Assembly: GCA_004026145.2 (NCBI GenBank)
Contig: CP034975.1
Location: forward strand, 18,572,191-18,636,190
Source of the DNA: Takifugu bimaculatus
Lineage: Eukaryota; Chordata; Actinopteri; Tetraodontiformes; Tetraodontidae
DNA length: 64,000 bases
Direction of reading: 5' to 3'
Part shown: piece after piece, positions 1-11,443 of the stretch
Numbering within the stretch: the first letter of the stretch is position 1
How the letters are laid out: the number at the start of each line of letters is the position of its first letter
The notes under the pieces: generated by a model
What the model was told of the DNA's origin: nothing
What the model saw: only the letters and a program-made list of their open reading frames with translations
Databases searched by the model: none
Program-made: the position numbers and the translations under genes

Positions 1-1324
1 TCTGAAGAATATGGGGATAAAAATATAAATATATTTAGACACGTATATTGTAGCAGCATGTTAGGAGCTGTTATTGAGACATGATGTTCCTTGAGACAGC
101 CCGGGGACAGCAGGCATAGAGGACGGTCTCCTCCGCTCCTTATCTGTCTGTCTGCGTGTCTGTTGGCTGCAGGTGGAACAGGCTGCCTCATCTGTTGTTT
201 CAGTGAAACAGCGTCTCCTCTCTATTTAATTGTTGTGCAGGCCTGGAGCAGTAAGGCTTCTGCAGCAACACACACACACTTGGACACACACGGACACCCT
301 CCCACACTGAAAGAGGTGAGTGAAAGCACAACCTGCCAAATTATGCCCCAGTCTGCGAGGTGATGAATTTGGTTTGTGATTAGTTAGTAGAGAGGGCAGA
401 CACAGTGCTTAGACCTTTTAATGGGATATCATTTGGAAGATAACTGCTATGTCATATCAGTCTTGACAATTCACTCTAATCGGTCTCGGGTGGACGGCGT
501 TTTGTTCGCAGACAAGAGAGGCTTGAGGAGAGCGGATTAACCCGAGCGGGGCTAAAACACGGGGGTGACTCTCAAACCCATCAGCAGGTTTTGGGGTAGG
601 TTCAGAAACCCATCCACGCAAAGTCACTTCCTCTTCCTCGCGCAGATACCACGAGGGAATCATTCCAAGTCTTCTCTGCTCCTCATTACCACAGATGAGA
701 TGCTCGGTTTGATTAACACTTCTCTTTCATCCTCTTCATTAGCAGAGAAAAGCCTCTGCAGTCGCCGTGGCTCGTGAAAGGAGGGCATGAATTAGAATCC
801 ACTTATTCCACAGACTAGCCGCTAATTCAATACAATGGCGGTTAATGGTGGAGGGTAATAAGAAACACAGTTTGTAATTGTTTCTTCGGAAGGTACGGGG
901 CACACCAGCAGCTGTTTCTGAGCAGCAGACCGGGCCACTCAAAGAGAGTTGAATAAAATCCAGCGCCAGTATTGGAGGGTCTGTCCAGGTCCACTCACAA
1001 GCAATAAATGCACATAGACGAGCCAATTTCCTCTGGCGAAGCATCTTGTCGAGGAGCTGGGCCCCAGTCAATGAGAACCACCTGGTGCTGAGGGAAGTGA
1101 TTAAGGCTGGCACCACGGCGAGCAAAGGCCTGTTTTTTTTTAGGGCGGATCGAGACGGGGATGGGGGATCTAGTGGGGGAGGCTCACCCTAGTTTGCTTT
1201 GTTGGAGAAATATTGATGTAAGGTTTTTGCCAACGCAAGATCAGAAGCGCGTTGTTGTTCTGTTGGTGCTCAATTAGAGGGAATTATTTCGGTCACAGCA
1301 TGTGTTTTTGGTTTTGACACTGGC

Positions 1325-1398
1325 GATGATTGCTGAGCGGGCTGCAGCGCGGGACATGCCATAACAGTGGGGTTGTGGGTTCGGCTCCCACATGCTCT
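1325..1398 (+). other. tRNA-like fossil or SINE head
   Basis: The sequence shows a D-arm-like hairpin at 1332-1348 (stem GCTG/CAGC, 9-nt loop containing GGG). A clean T-arm-like hairpin lies at 1375-1391 (stem GTGGG/CCCAC, 7-nt loop TTCGGCT). The T arm resembles a polymerase III B box (GGTTCGGCTCC), but the nearly invariant A of the T loop is replaced by G. The intervening anticodon stem and the acceptor stem do not pair. I therefore read it as a decayed tRNA pseudogene or the tRNA-derived head of a SINE, not a working tRNA. No SINE body or tail was identified downstream. Confidence 0.35.
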
Positions 1399-2341
1399 TC
1401 CTGTACGCGCGAACCAGTCAGAATAGCTCAGGGAGCGGCTGGCGGGACGGGATGAATTCTTTCCCTACGTTAATTGAAACCCTAAAAAATGCTCCTGAAA
1501 TTCCGAGGGAATGGTGATAACACCTGTGGTGAGCTGCAGCAGGTTTCAGATCATCCATAGATGTCACAACTGCTGCAGTTCCTAACGCCTGCAATGGCTA
1601 CATCGTTATTATTATGCTTATTTATCACTCGTATTAAATAATACATGATGGTTTTCATAAGGTTCAACTCCCCAGAGCAAAAGCTGAGCCGCAGCAGCGT
1701 TCATCTAACAACTGGTTCACTCTGATGGTTTTTTTTTTTTTTTAAATGTATTTGACCTTTTAACTTAACCAGCCCCCTTAGTTCTTCTGCTGCTCTCTGA
1801 AAAGTCACGCTGGGATCGCCCTTCGTGTATGTGTGTATGCGTGTGTATAATGTCAGGTACATCTTTTTCTCTCTTTTCTATCCTGAACAGTTCCTCTATC
1901 TATTTTCATTGTCCTAGAGCCTCTCATAAATTATTTCCAGCCTGGTAATTTCGTTATGCTCATCGTTTTTTGCACAATAAAGTCTGTAGATCTGAGATGC
2001 AAGCACACGTGCATGCCTTTCATTTAAATATTTTATATTTCTCCTTAAACTCATGTATACGTTGCCAGAATACTCGGGATTTTGACCTTCTTCCCGTCAC
2101 GGACGTCACTTTGCAGTCTGCTTCTTTTCAGAAATGAAATAAACACTTTTTTTTTGGTAGTAATCTAATGTCTCTTTAATAAATCCCAGAACTCCATACA
2201 TGCAAAAACCTTGGAACAAATCCTAGCTGGCTGGAGTGTGTCGGGCTGATCTATCAGGCTGCGGTTGTGTGGTCTCCATGTTTTTGATGAAGCACGTAGT
2301 TGCAATGTTCACATTTCACTTTTTGGCTGTGAGACCTCTAC

Positions 2342-2342
<1 letters not shown>

Positions 2343-2379
<37 letters not shown>

Positions 2380-2394
2380 TGTTGGTGTGTGTGT
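2343..2394. repeat. (GT)n microsatellite
   Basis: A GT dinucleotide tract, uninterrupted for about 33 bp and then continuing with GG and TT interruptions. Simple sequence, probably length-polymorphic. Confidence 0.95.
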
Positions 2395-2700
2395 GAGTTC
2401 TTCCAATTGTAAATCAAAAGTAAACCGCCTGTATTCTGCCTGCAGGCCACTAAAGGCTGAAGTCGTGAAGTAAAATTAAAGAAACATCATCATCATCACG
2501 GACAGAGACAGCAATGCCGGTGTATATGTGTGTGCACGCGCACACGCACGCACATGTCTTTGTTCTGTTGTCTAACTGTCCTCTTGGCAAGTAAATCATA
2601 ATGGATCTCATTATCCAGCTGGGCTGGTTTGGTGGGGCCTGTCTGGTGGGAGATGATAGCTGGATGGCTGAGGGGTTGCCATAACAAACTCAGTCTCTCT

Positions 2701-2702
<2 letters not shown>

Positions 2703-2754
<52 letters not shown>
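2703..2754. repeat. (CA)26 microsatellite
   Basis: An uninterrupted CA dinucleotide tract of about 52 bp. Open frames across it on both strands are repeat translations rather than genes. Confidence 0.97.
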
Positions 2755-2759
<5 letters not shown>

Positions 2760-5525
2760 TATCTACACTTACATTTTTGGCTTGCAGGGCTATGGGAGCG
2801 TATACATTTCATGCACATAGACAGAACACATGTGTTTGAGCTCATCCAGACACAATGGACATTAGTGGCTCAGCTTGCCATCAGACAGACGGGGAAGTGA
2901 TGCAGAGCGTGGGGGGGGGGGGGGGGTTGTATGAAAAATGGAACTTATCCTCTTACAGCCTCTCCCTTGTCATCCCCTCTCCTCCCTCACTTTATTTCTC
3001 TCCATATCCTATCTGTCAGTTGTTTGGAGGACACCAGCAGATGTTGGTTCATCCCTGGAGGTGAGGAAAGCTGCAGTGCCATCTTTCCCCTCCTTATCAT
3101 AGTGCAGCCTCCCTCATAGGACACAAATAATGAATCACCCGTACAAACATATTGGCGCTGTGGTGAAAGAAAAAAGAAAAGTTTTTAAGTCAAACACACA
3201 CACATGCTTGCAGCCACGCAGGATCTGTACACTGCTGCTTTCCACTGTGGATATGTAGGTGGAGCAGTCGGTTGCTTGTAACACAGTTAAGGCCCGCACC
3301 ATTTGTCTGGACATGACCATTATCCAATCCAATTACTGGCTGGCGTACAGGCGACTCGCCAGCAAACTAATGTTTTCCCGTCATGGCTGCCCTACCTCAC
3401 ACCCCTCCCTTTACAAACACACACAGTCAGAAAAGAAGGCTGGAAAGGAAAGCCTCAGGCAACCCCCCCAACACACACACACACGCACACACGCTCGGAC
3501 AAAAGCACACACATATCTGATGACTGATACAGTTAATAAACTTTCATTTGAACTAATGTTTTCTGTTTACTCTGTGCCACCATTCCTCTCTCTCTTCAAC
3601 TTGCTCTGTCCTTTGTCCTGTTCTCTTCATCTTCTCTCTTTTTCTCTCTCTACTGTTTATGCTCCAGATGTAGAGCTTATCTGAGCAATCAATATTGGCG
3701 GTCCCCCAGCCGGAAGCCCAGGTGGCTGAACATGGTAGCACTCAATCAGCCTGACCAGCGGTGGAAAAGGCTGCTGCTTACAGAGGTCGACGCAACTGAA
3801 CCATCCAAACAGCATTAAAGTCTCTTTACATCAGAAATCAAATCAAACACATGCTGTTAAAATAGCACAGGCTGGCTGGAGCATTTTTGGTCGACATCCT
3901 CTCTGGATGCTGTATGTGTAAAGCCAATTAAAACTTTGGGACAAAACAGCTGCCATGTTTATCCTCTTTTTTATGGTAGCTGAATGGCTTTCGTCTGAGC
4001 CCACACTTGGCTCAGTGTGTGTAAGTGTGGTTTACCCGTGCTGCTTACCGTGTCAGCATGTGTTGACAGTAGACATGCTCCTTATAACCACACAACTCAC
4101 AGTTGCTGTGCGCTCCGTGTTTTGCTCGAAGGCTGCATTGAGCAGATACAATGTGTGTCTGTCTGCAGCGCCTGATTTCTAGGATTTCTTTTTTTGTTGT
4201 TGATTCTCCAGCATGTCTGTGGCCATGCTCACATGCTCTGAATGTTTAATAAATGTTCCTGGAAAAGATAAACTACTTTTCCCTACTGTCAATTTTTCAT
4301 TATCAAATTTTGACAATTACATTTTGCAGTTTAGCAGCTTTTGTCAAAAGTGACTCACAGTGAGCAAGTGCTTCTACCATTGCAGATCTACAGAGAGGCA
4401 GTGAAGAGGGATAAAGAGGACAGAAGGAGAGAGGAGGAGAAAAGCGATAGGAGGAGATAAGTGCTGTTGGGACAGCAGGTGCTCTCGGAAGAGCTGTGTC
4501 TTCGTGACCTTTTTAAAGGTGCTGCTCTGCTCTGACAGGCCTCCATCAGCAGTGGGATGACGTGGGTTAAAGACCAGAGGCTGTCGCCGCATTCTGCAAC
4601 ATTCCCCATACACATCAGACCCGTTAGAAGGGCATTGCAGGAGTTCGATGCATTTTTTTACTATAACTATACTCTATACGTTAAGTAGGTACAACAGTCT
4701 GATAGAAGGCTGCTGTGTGTTTCAACTGTGAGCCTCTGCAACAACTCCCCGAGCCTCTCTAAATGAAATCCTCTCCTCATGTGCCACAAGACAGGCTCCA
4801 TTAAGGGAGATAAGGCTCCTCAGTAGATTGTTGCAAATCAGGGTCATGTGAGGGCATGGACATTCAGAGGAGAAATCCCTGCACCCATGCTGTCTCTCAG
4901 CAGAAGAAGAGGAGGCCGGTGTTGGTCAGGGAGCCCCTGTGTAGATGTTGAGGACACTGTGTGGCTTGCTGCTGTCAAGGACCTTTGCCAGCTTTTGATT
5001 TGTGCGAGCCGTGCGTTTGATCTGTGGAGTGCACAAGTTGAATTTCTCCTCACCCCCCCTTTTTGCCGCTGACCCACTGGCAAACACACACTCCCGTCAC
5101 TCCACATAACCTTTTTCAGTGGTGAGGAGCTCTTGATGCTTAAAGTGAGAAAGAGAAGTGTCAACCGAAGATGAAGTGAAGAAGAGGGAGGGAAAGCTTT
5201 GTGGATTTGTTTAATGCATTTACAAAGACATACAAAAACTATTATATATGGGTGCAAACCTGTTGTATGGATGATCTCATTTTGTTGCTGGAGGTGCTCA
5301 AATGTGGGCAGACAGTCTCAGTATTTTTTAATAAGACAGCAATAACAATAAATCCTGTACGGTAATCACCCACTTGCGACTCTTCTCTCTCCCCAAACGC
5401 TGAGCGATGTAGCATTACTTTGCTGCCACCTTCAATTACACCATTCATCATGCGTCTTATCTAGCTGTTGGTTTGATTGAGTATGCAGTGGGAAGTGTTG
5501 CAAACCCTGCATCTTCTACACAAAA

Positions 5526-5582
5526 GTGTGTGTGTGTGTGTGCGTCTGTGTGTGCGTGTGTGTGTGTGAGAGAGAGAGAGAA
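5526..5582. repeat. Compound (GT)n(GA)n microsatellite
   Basis: A GT tract with GC and CT interruptions passes directly into a GA tract. It is a compound simple repeat. Confidence 0.93.
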
Positions 5583-8500
5583 AGACAGTCTGTGTGTTGG
5601 CAGGACTAGGAAAACTGCTCCTCCAGTGGAATGTGGTGGGGTGTGTTGAATGTATTGGGATGTATGTCTGCAGATGCTGAGATGCATTTACGCTTAGCTT
5701 CAGAAAAGTATATAAATCAAATCAGAGCATCATCCCCCACTCTGATTCTCTCTGTCTCAGCAAACACATTTCTCTTTTGTCCCCTTGTGCTGTCCCTGTC
5801 CTTCCTTCTCTCTCCCCACTTTCCTCCTCCTCCTTCTCTTCTGCCTCCTCTTCCATGTTTTTTGATTTCTGGGACAAATTTATCTGGGGGCCCAGGTCTA
5901 ATCTCCAGTCATGCTGGGTGTTGGGAACCGGGTGACAAATTTTAATAAGCAACTGGGTGCTATAATTTAGCATCCTGGGAGGAAGATTAGGATGATTGAT
6001 ACTGGGATTGCCTAATGGTCCAGCCGAGGGCTTCCAGCCCAAATTGGTGGTAATGAAAGTTTTGTGCAAATTACAAAGGAGCAAAAGAAGCCATCCTCAC
6101 TTTCTGTTTCATTCTCGCACTGCCCCCCCCGCGCACACACACACCTGGATTTTCTCTTTTATTTCCACCTTTGTTTGCTCCTTCCTCTGTCCTTTCTTCA
6201 TGGAGATGCGCTACATACGTGTGCACACAGAACGGTTGCGAGATGCTGTCTATGTCACTCCCGCACTGTCAGGCCAAATATATCCAGAACTCCAGAGAGA
6301 TGGAACGACAAGGCCGATGACCCATCTCCTTCCACCCCCTTGTGTTTCTTTCGCTGTTTCTGTTTTCATCCCTTGCGCTGCTCTTTCTCATCGCTGCACC
6401 AAAATCACTTTCAGCTGGCCTGCAACCCTGACAGACTCTTCAGTATCGGGCCAGGACAATTTCCAGGCCACTTTTCAGGCGATGATGAACGCTCATCACT
6501 GTCCAGTACATTGTTCCCATGTCAGACTGTTTACAGTATCCCAAATTCCAATGAATTATTCCTTTTCTCGTAACAACCATTTGAATAAAAAACAAAACAA
6601 AGCTAGACAATAAGGGCCAGACAAGTTTGCCACACAGACTCAATAAACAAAATCGAATTAAGGCAGTGTATCACGAGATGCTGTGATTGGTACAACCCAA
6701 GTATGTTGCTGTAAAATGTAACAAAGAACACAATGCACAGTTTGGTCTGGGTGGGGTGGCGGAGTTTGCAGAGGAAACTGCTTTCATAAGTCGTGCATGA
6801 GAAAATGTCCTTGCTGAATCTCCAACTTCCTCTACTTGCCAGTTTTACATTATGTACCGACAAAAACATCAGACCTAAACATTTCACCATTAACTCGTGA
6901 ACAATGGATAAATAAACTACTGCTGGCGCTGAATGTGGAGTGGTGGAGGTGTTCGTTGGTCCACAGTTCTGGATGTTAGACCTGATGCTTTGAATTGGAA
7001 TTGGAAATAATGTTTAAACTCACCTTATTAAGTAAGGACGTGGCCTTTTGACCTCTGTGTTTTTACGTGTATTTGGCTCCATTTGATTATTTTAAAGCTC
7101 ACATTGCTTGTTTCAGTCCTGTGCTCTCCGTACTCCCACACAGCCCTCTCTCTAGTCCTGTGTGTTTTATGTAATATTTTGTATGCTTCTCCCAAACTCG
7201 CCTTCCTCTCTCCCTGCCACACTGAGTTATGAATTGATCTTTCATTAATAGCTTCATTAGCATTTTCTGTCTCTGAGGTGTTTGTGCAACAGTTGAAATT
7301 ACACCCAGTATGGCTGCCTCATTAAACAAGCTAACGTTCCAAATCTCCTCCTGACAAAACTCAGTAAGGTGTGGAGGAGTGGTAATAACACCCAACGCAA
7401 AGCTTACTCACAGTCCCCGAAAATTCTCTCCTCCAGTTTCCAAACCTGCATTGCGCAACCAGCAGGCTTATGCAACGTCCTGGACAAATGTGAACAAAAA
7501 GAGCGTTTGTTTCAAAACCCAATCTGCTCTCAGTGATGAAAGTTTGATGCGCAGTCACGATGTTGAGTGGAGAAGCGCCCGCACATAAACTGATCCAATC
7601 CCCCGCTGCAGAGCATCATGATCAACTCTTTAATCCTGACAGCTTCCTGACTCCAGCGTTGGTGAGGAGCTGTTCCTGACAAGCTCAGATTTGGCGAGGC
7701 CTCGCTTCATTTGTGGGATTAATACCCAGGATTGTGATTACTGTTACAAAGAGGATTCTTACAGTGACTACAGTTTACTTTCTCCATGGGGTGGGGGGTG
7801 ATTTTCACTACAGGTACATGATTCAAAGCTTGTTGGACTGTAAACAGGAGCCAGTTTACTGTTTCTACCTATTCTGGTCAGGCGTACAGTCATTTGGCAC
7901 AGCTCAGTGTTTGTACAGGCCAGTGCAGCAATTTGTGTTTTCTAGGAGCGGCGGTCAAAAAGAGCTCCTGGAACACAAGGAACAACGGATAATACTTGGC
8001 TGCCCCTTTACTTTTTCTAATTCACAAGTGTTTCATTGCAATGCAGATTGTTTGAAAGTGTTTTAAAGATATGGTGTTTTTATTTTGACAATATACATAC
8101 CATGAACCCGGCTGTTGGGAGGCAATAATGCAGGAAAACAAGTGAATATGGGTAGCATTTGTATGCTAAATGCTGTTCCTCTCTCCTCCTCTGCGGCTGA
8201 TGCTCTGAGATATTAAACAGCACGGTGGAGCGCTTTGAATGCCTATTTTCTTGTGATCATGGGATATTTCTGATATTATAGGCTGCAGGGGGAGGGCCTG
8301 AGTAGGCGTCGCTTCATGTGACTGGCTTTTAGGAGGGGGAGATGAGGGCCTTATGGTGGAGGAGAGAAGCAAGGCGAGGTGCTGATGGGAAAGAGACAAA
8401 TGGCGTGCCAGTGTCAGAAGTGGTCATGTGCTCAGAAAAGTACAGGAGCGAATGAGAGGGAGGATGGAAGGAAGGGTTGACTGATTAACCTGTTTACCTC

Positions 8501-9061
8501 CCTGAAAACGCTGCAGGCGCCATTCTGATTAAAGTTCCATCTTCCATCTATCATCACCAATGCTGGCTCAGGCCGTCGGAGCTGCCAACACCAAACGTTG
8601 TGGAACACTCCCCCCCCGGCCTGAGCAGCCATTACACCCCGGAAAATCGAGCCAAACACTTTTGGCTTGGGATTCTTCCTCATATACATCTTTATCTACT
8701 CTTCGTGCTGTGCTGCAGAGCGTCTGGCTCCCTGTAACACTGCTTCTGTATCTCTGCAAGTTTGCGCCAGTGTCACACTTTAGCAACTTAAGGCTTTTAG
8801 CACCTACAGCATAATATGATTACACCCTCTTAGAGATGTGAAATTGTCAGCAGCATTCTAAAAATAAACTCTGGGTCCAGTAGCGAGGCACCGGTAGCAC
8901 TGTGATGGATCGCATATAGAAAAATGGAGCGGCAGCTCAAGAAAAAATCTTCCAGCCACTGAAGCAGAAATGTCAGGCCTTTAAAAGCTTTTTGTGGTGT
9001 CATAAACCCAACAAGCACCGCTGGATAGTAAAATAGAGGACATGCTGGCAATTAGTGTTGG

Positions 9062-9096
9062 CTGTTGCCTTGACTAGAGGTTAGTCAAGGCAACAG
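9062..9096. repeat. Perfect 15-bp inverted repeat (stem-loop)
   Basis: CTGTTGCCTTGACTA (9062-9076) and its exact reverse complement (9082-9096) are separated by the 5-nt loop GAGGT. The arms carry GTTGCC/GGCAAC half-sites, but the spacing is too wide for a classical RFX X-box. Function unknown. Confidence 0.9.
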
Positions 9097-10853
9097 GCGG
9101 AGGTGCTGGCCCGGCTCTTTAAAAGAGACTGTCCTCCAAGGAGAACAATAACATTACTTGTTTTTCCATAAACGCTGGCTTCATTGATTTGTAAACCACT
9201 CACCTCAACGTTGATCCGCCCTGATCTCTCTTCTTTTCGCTCCTCTGCAAAGACTGGTAGAGAATGAGGTCAGTGTAATTTCTCCCATTCCCACAGAGCC
9301 ACTCCACTTTCGGAACGCTGCTTTGTTTCCACGCTCGTTCTGCCTCCTCCTCGATTCCTCTACCACGCTCCGTCGTTCTTCATGCCAGTGTAGGTTGATT
9401 GAAAACATATGGGCATTGGCTGGTCCTTCCTCAACATGCAGGTCAATTCTTGGTCAGCGAGACCAAGAAACATTCGGTTTTCAATAAGTGCAGATTACAG
9501 CAAATTTAGATTCAAGCCGATATCAACTTTGCCTCTTATTGGTCCATAATTTAGCAGTTAATGCCACAAAAATGAAAACATTTGTTGTATTTTATGCAAT
9601 CGTGATCTGAAAAAGATCTGCAAGAGTACTGAATACAAAAATACAATAATAATTGCCAGACAAGGGTCTATGTTCATCTTCACTTTTCAGCCATATTGGA
9701 GCAGGAGCTGTGTGTGTCTGCGTGTGTGTATGTGTGAGAAGGAGAGGTCAGTGGTGCTAACGCAGTCCCCTGGCTACTCTCAAGGTTAATGTGAGACTGA
9801 CATTGGCCGCTATTAGTGGCCTTCAGATACTTCCCACCCCCATACGTGCAGCTGATTCATCCTGGTGGCAGCCGTGCATTAAGTTGTAACAGCTTCACTT
9901 CCAGGTGTCACTCACCCCTTTAGACGGGGGCCTACATCATCATTTTACATTTCCTATTAAGTCCAGTTGCCTACGCTCAAGCACAATGGACCATTAAAGT
10001 GATAGGCTTGCCGTTACCACCTCGCACTGATGTGTCGCTCAGCTCTTACTATATGTCATTATTTCATGTCATTCCATTGTCTGTTAATTGAAATAGTGCA
10101 GACATTGTCTACATGGTCCATTAACGGGACAGGAGCCTTGTTCATGTGTCACTGCTGCATTGGTGCTACCTCATTAATTTTCATAGTCTGTGTTTGACTT
10201 ACACATGCTACAGAAAGACAAGAGGGGAAAAACGCAAAGAAGAGATGCACAGTGACACTCTGAAGATCACCCAAACCATTGAAAAACCATTTGCATTTTA
10301 ATTCAAAGGCATTAAGCAGATGCTCGTGCTGGATGATGTTTAGTGTCTAGCTCAAGGACACTGGAGGTTTTAATAGATGAATGAGGGCAGTCAGATTAAT
10401 CCATTTTCTCTTTTCATTGTTAAAGGCATAGTGCAGTTCTTTGAAGAGTATTTGTATGGAGTACTTGTGCCTAATCGATACATAACCTGCAGATAGTGGG
10501 TAGCAGGTCAGTTGTCTGAAGGGCTGAAAGATGGACTACAATACTTGAGTTGAACCAACACTATTGTGGTGAATCCTGCAGAATCCCTCTCCCTGTCTCC
10601 GTTGTTTATTTTTAAGATCGCTTTTCAAGGGCAAAATGTGTGCTTTATGGGACTCAACCAGAAGATGGTGGGGATGTGTGTGCAGCTGGGTCCATGTGAA
10701 GAGTGATGATGTTGTTGACTCACTGTCAGCTGGGTGCCAATCAATCAATTAACCAATCAATAGTCATCTAGTGAGCGCCTAAGGACAGAAAATCTCCCCG
10801 AAACACTCAAATCAATTACTCTATGCCTTAGCCACAGGCTCACGTACAGGTGT

Positions 10854-10854
<1 letters not shown>

Positions 10855-10926
<72 letters not shown>
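10855..10926. repeat. (CA)36 microsatellite
   Basis: The longest uninterrupted dinucleotide tract in the window, 72 bp of CA. Confidence 0.97.
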
Positions 10927-10927
<1 letters not shown>

Positions 10928-11399
10928 GCACAGTTTTACCTAAAAAAACCCTGAATTTTGAACTTGTAGTTCCTCTCTCATGCATTCAGCCATTAGATTC
11001 TGGTGCCTTGGGAACAAGACAGATGAGAAGCTTGTCTTTTTTCCCCTCATTCCTTTTGCCTGATCCCCTTTTTTCCTCTTTTTCATCCTCCTGCTCCTCC
11101 TCCTCGGCTCTGTCGCCTAATGGAATTCAGTGTTCCCTGGCTGCCATCAGCAGCCATAGTCACTGCACTATAACGCAGTTAACGGATAGGCCTGGCAGCT
11201 TATGGAGCCCATGCATTTTTAAACGGCCATGTTATGACTTCGAGAAAGTGGGCAAAGGCAGAACACCTTGTAGCTTTATTTTCATACATGACTATGTTAC
11301 CAAGCACATAAACTGCATACATATTTGCAGGCCCCCAGATGTCATATGGATTTATTTGTGAATAAAATGTATACTGCAGTGTTGCTAATATCTCCTTGA

Positions 11400-11400
<1 letters not shown>

Positions 11401-11440
<40 letters not shown>
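11401..11440. repeat. (CA)20 microsatellite
   Basis: An uninterrupted CA tract of 40 bp, about 0.5 kb from the larger CA tract at 10855. Confidence 0.97.

Positions 11441-11443
<3 letters not shown>

Noticed and set aside
2496..2753. Open frames encoding (CV)n, (TH)n and similar repeats here and at other CA/GT tracts
   Set aside because: These are direct translations of microsatellites, with no evidence of being genes.
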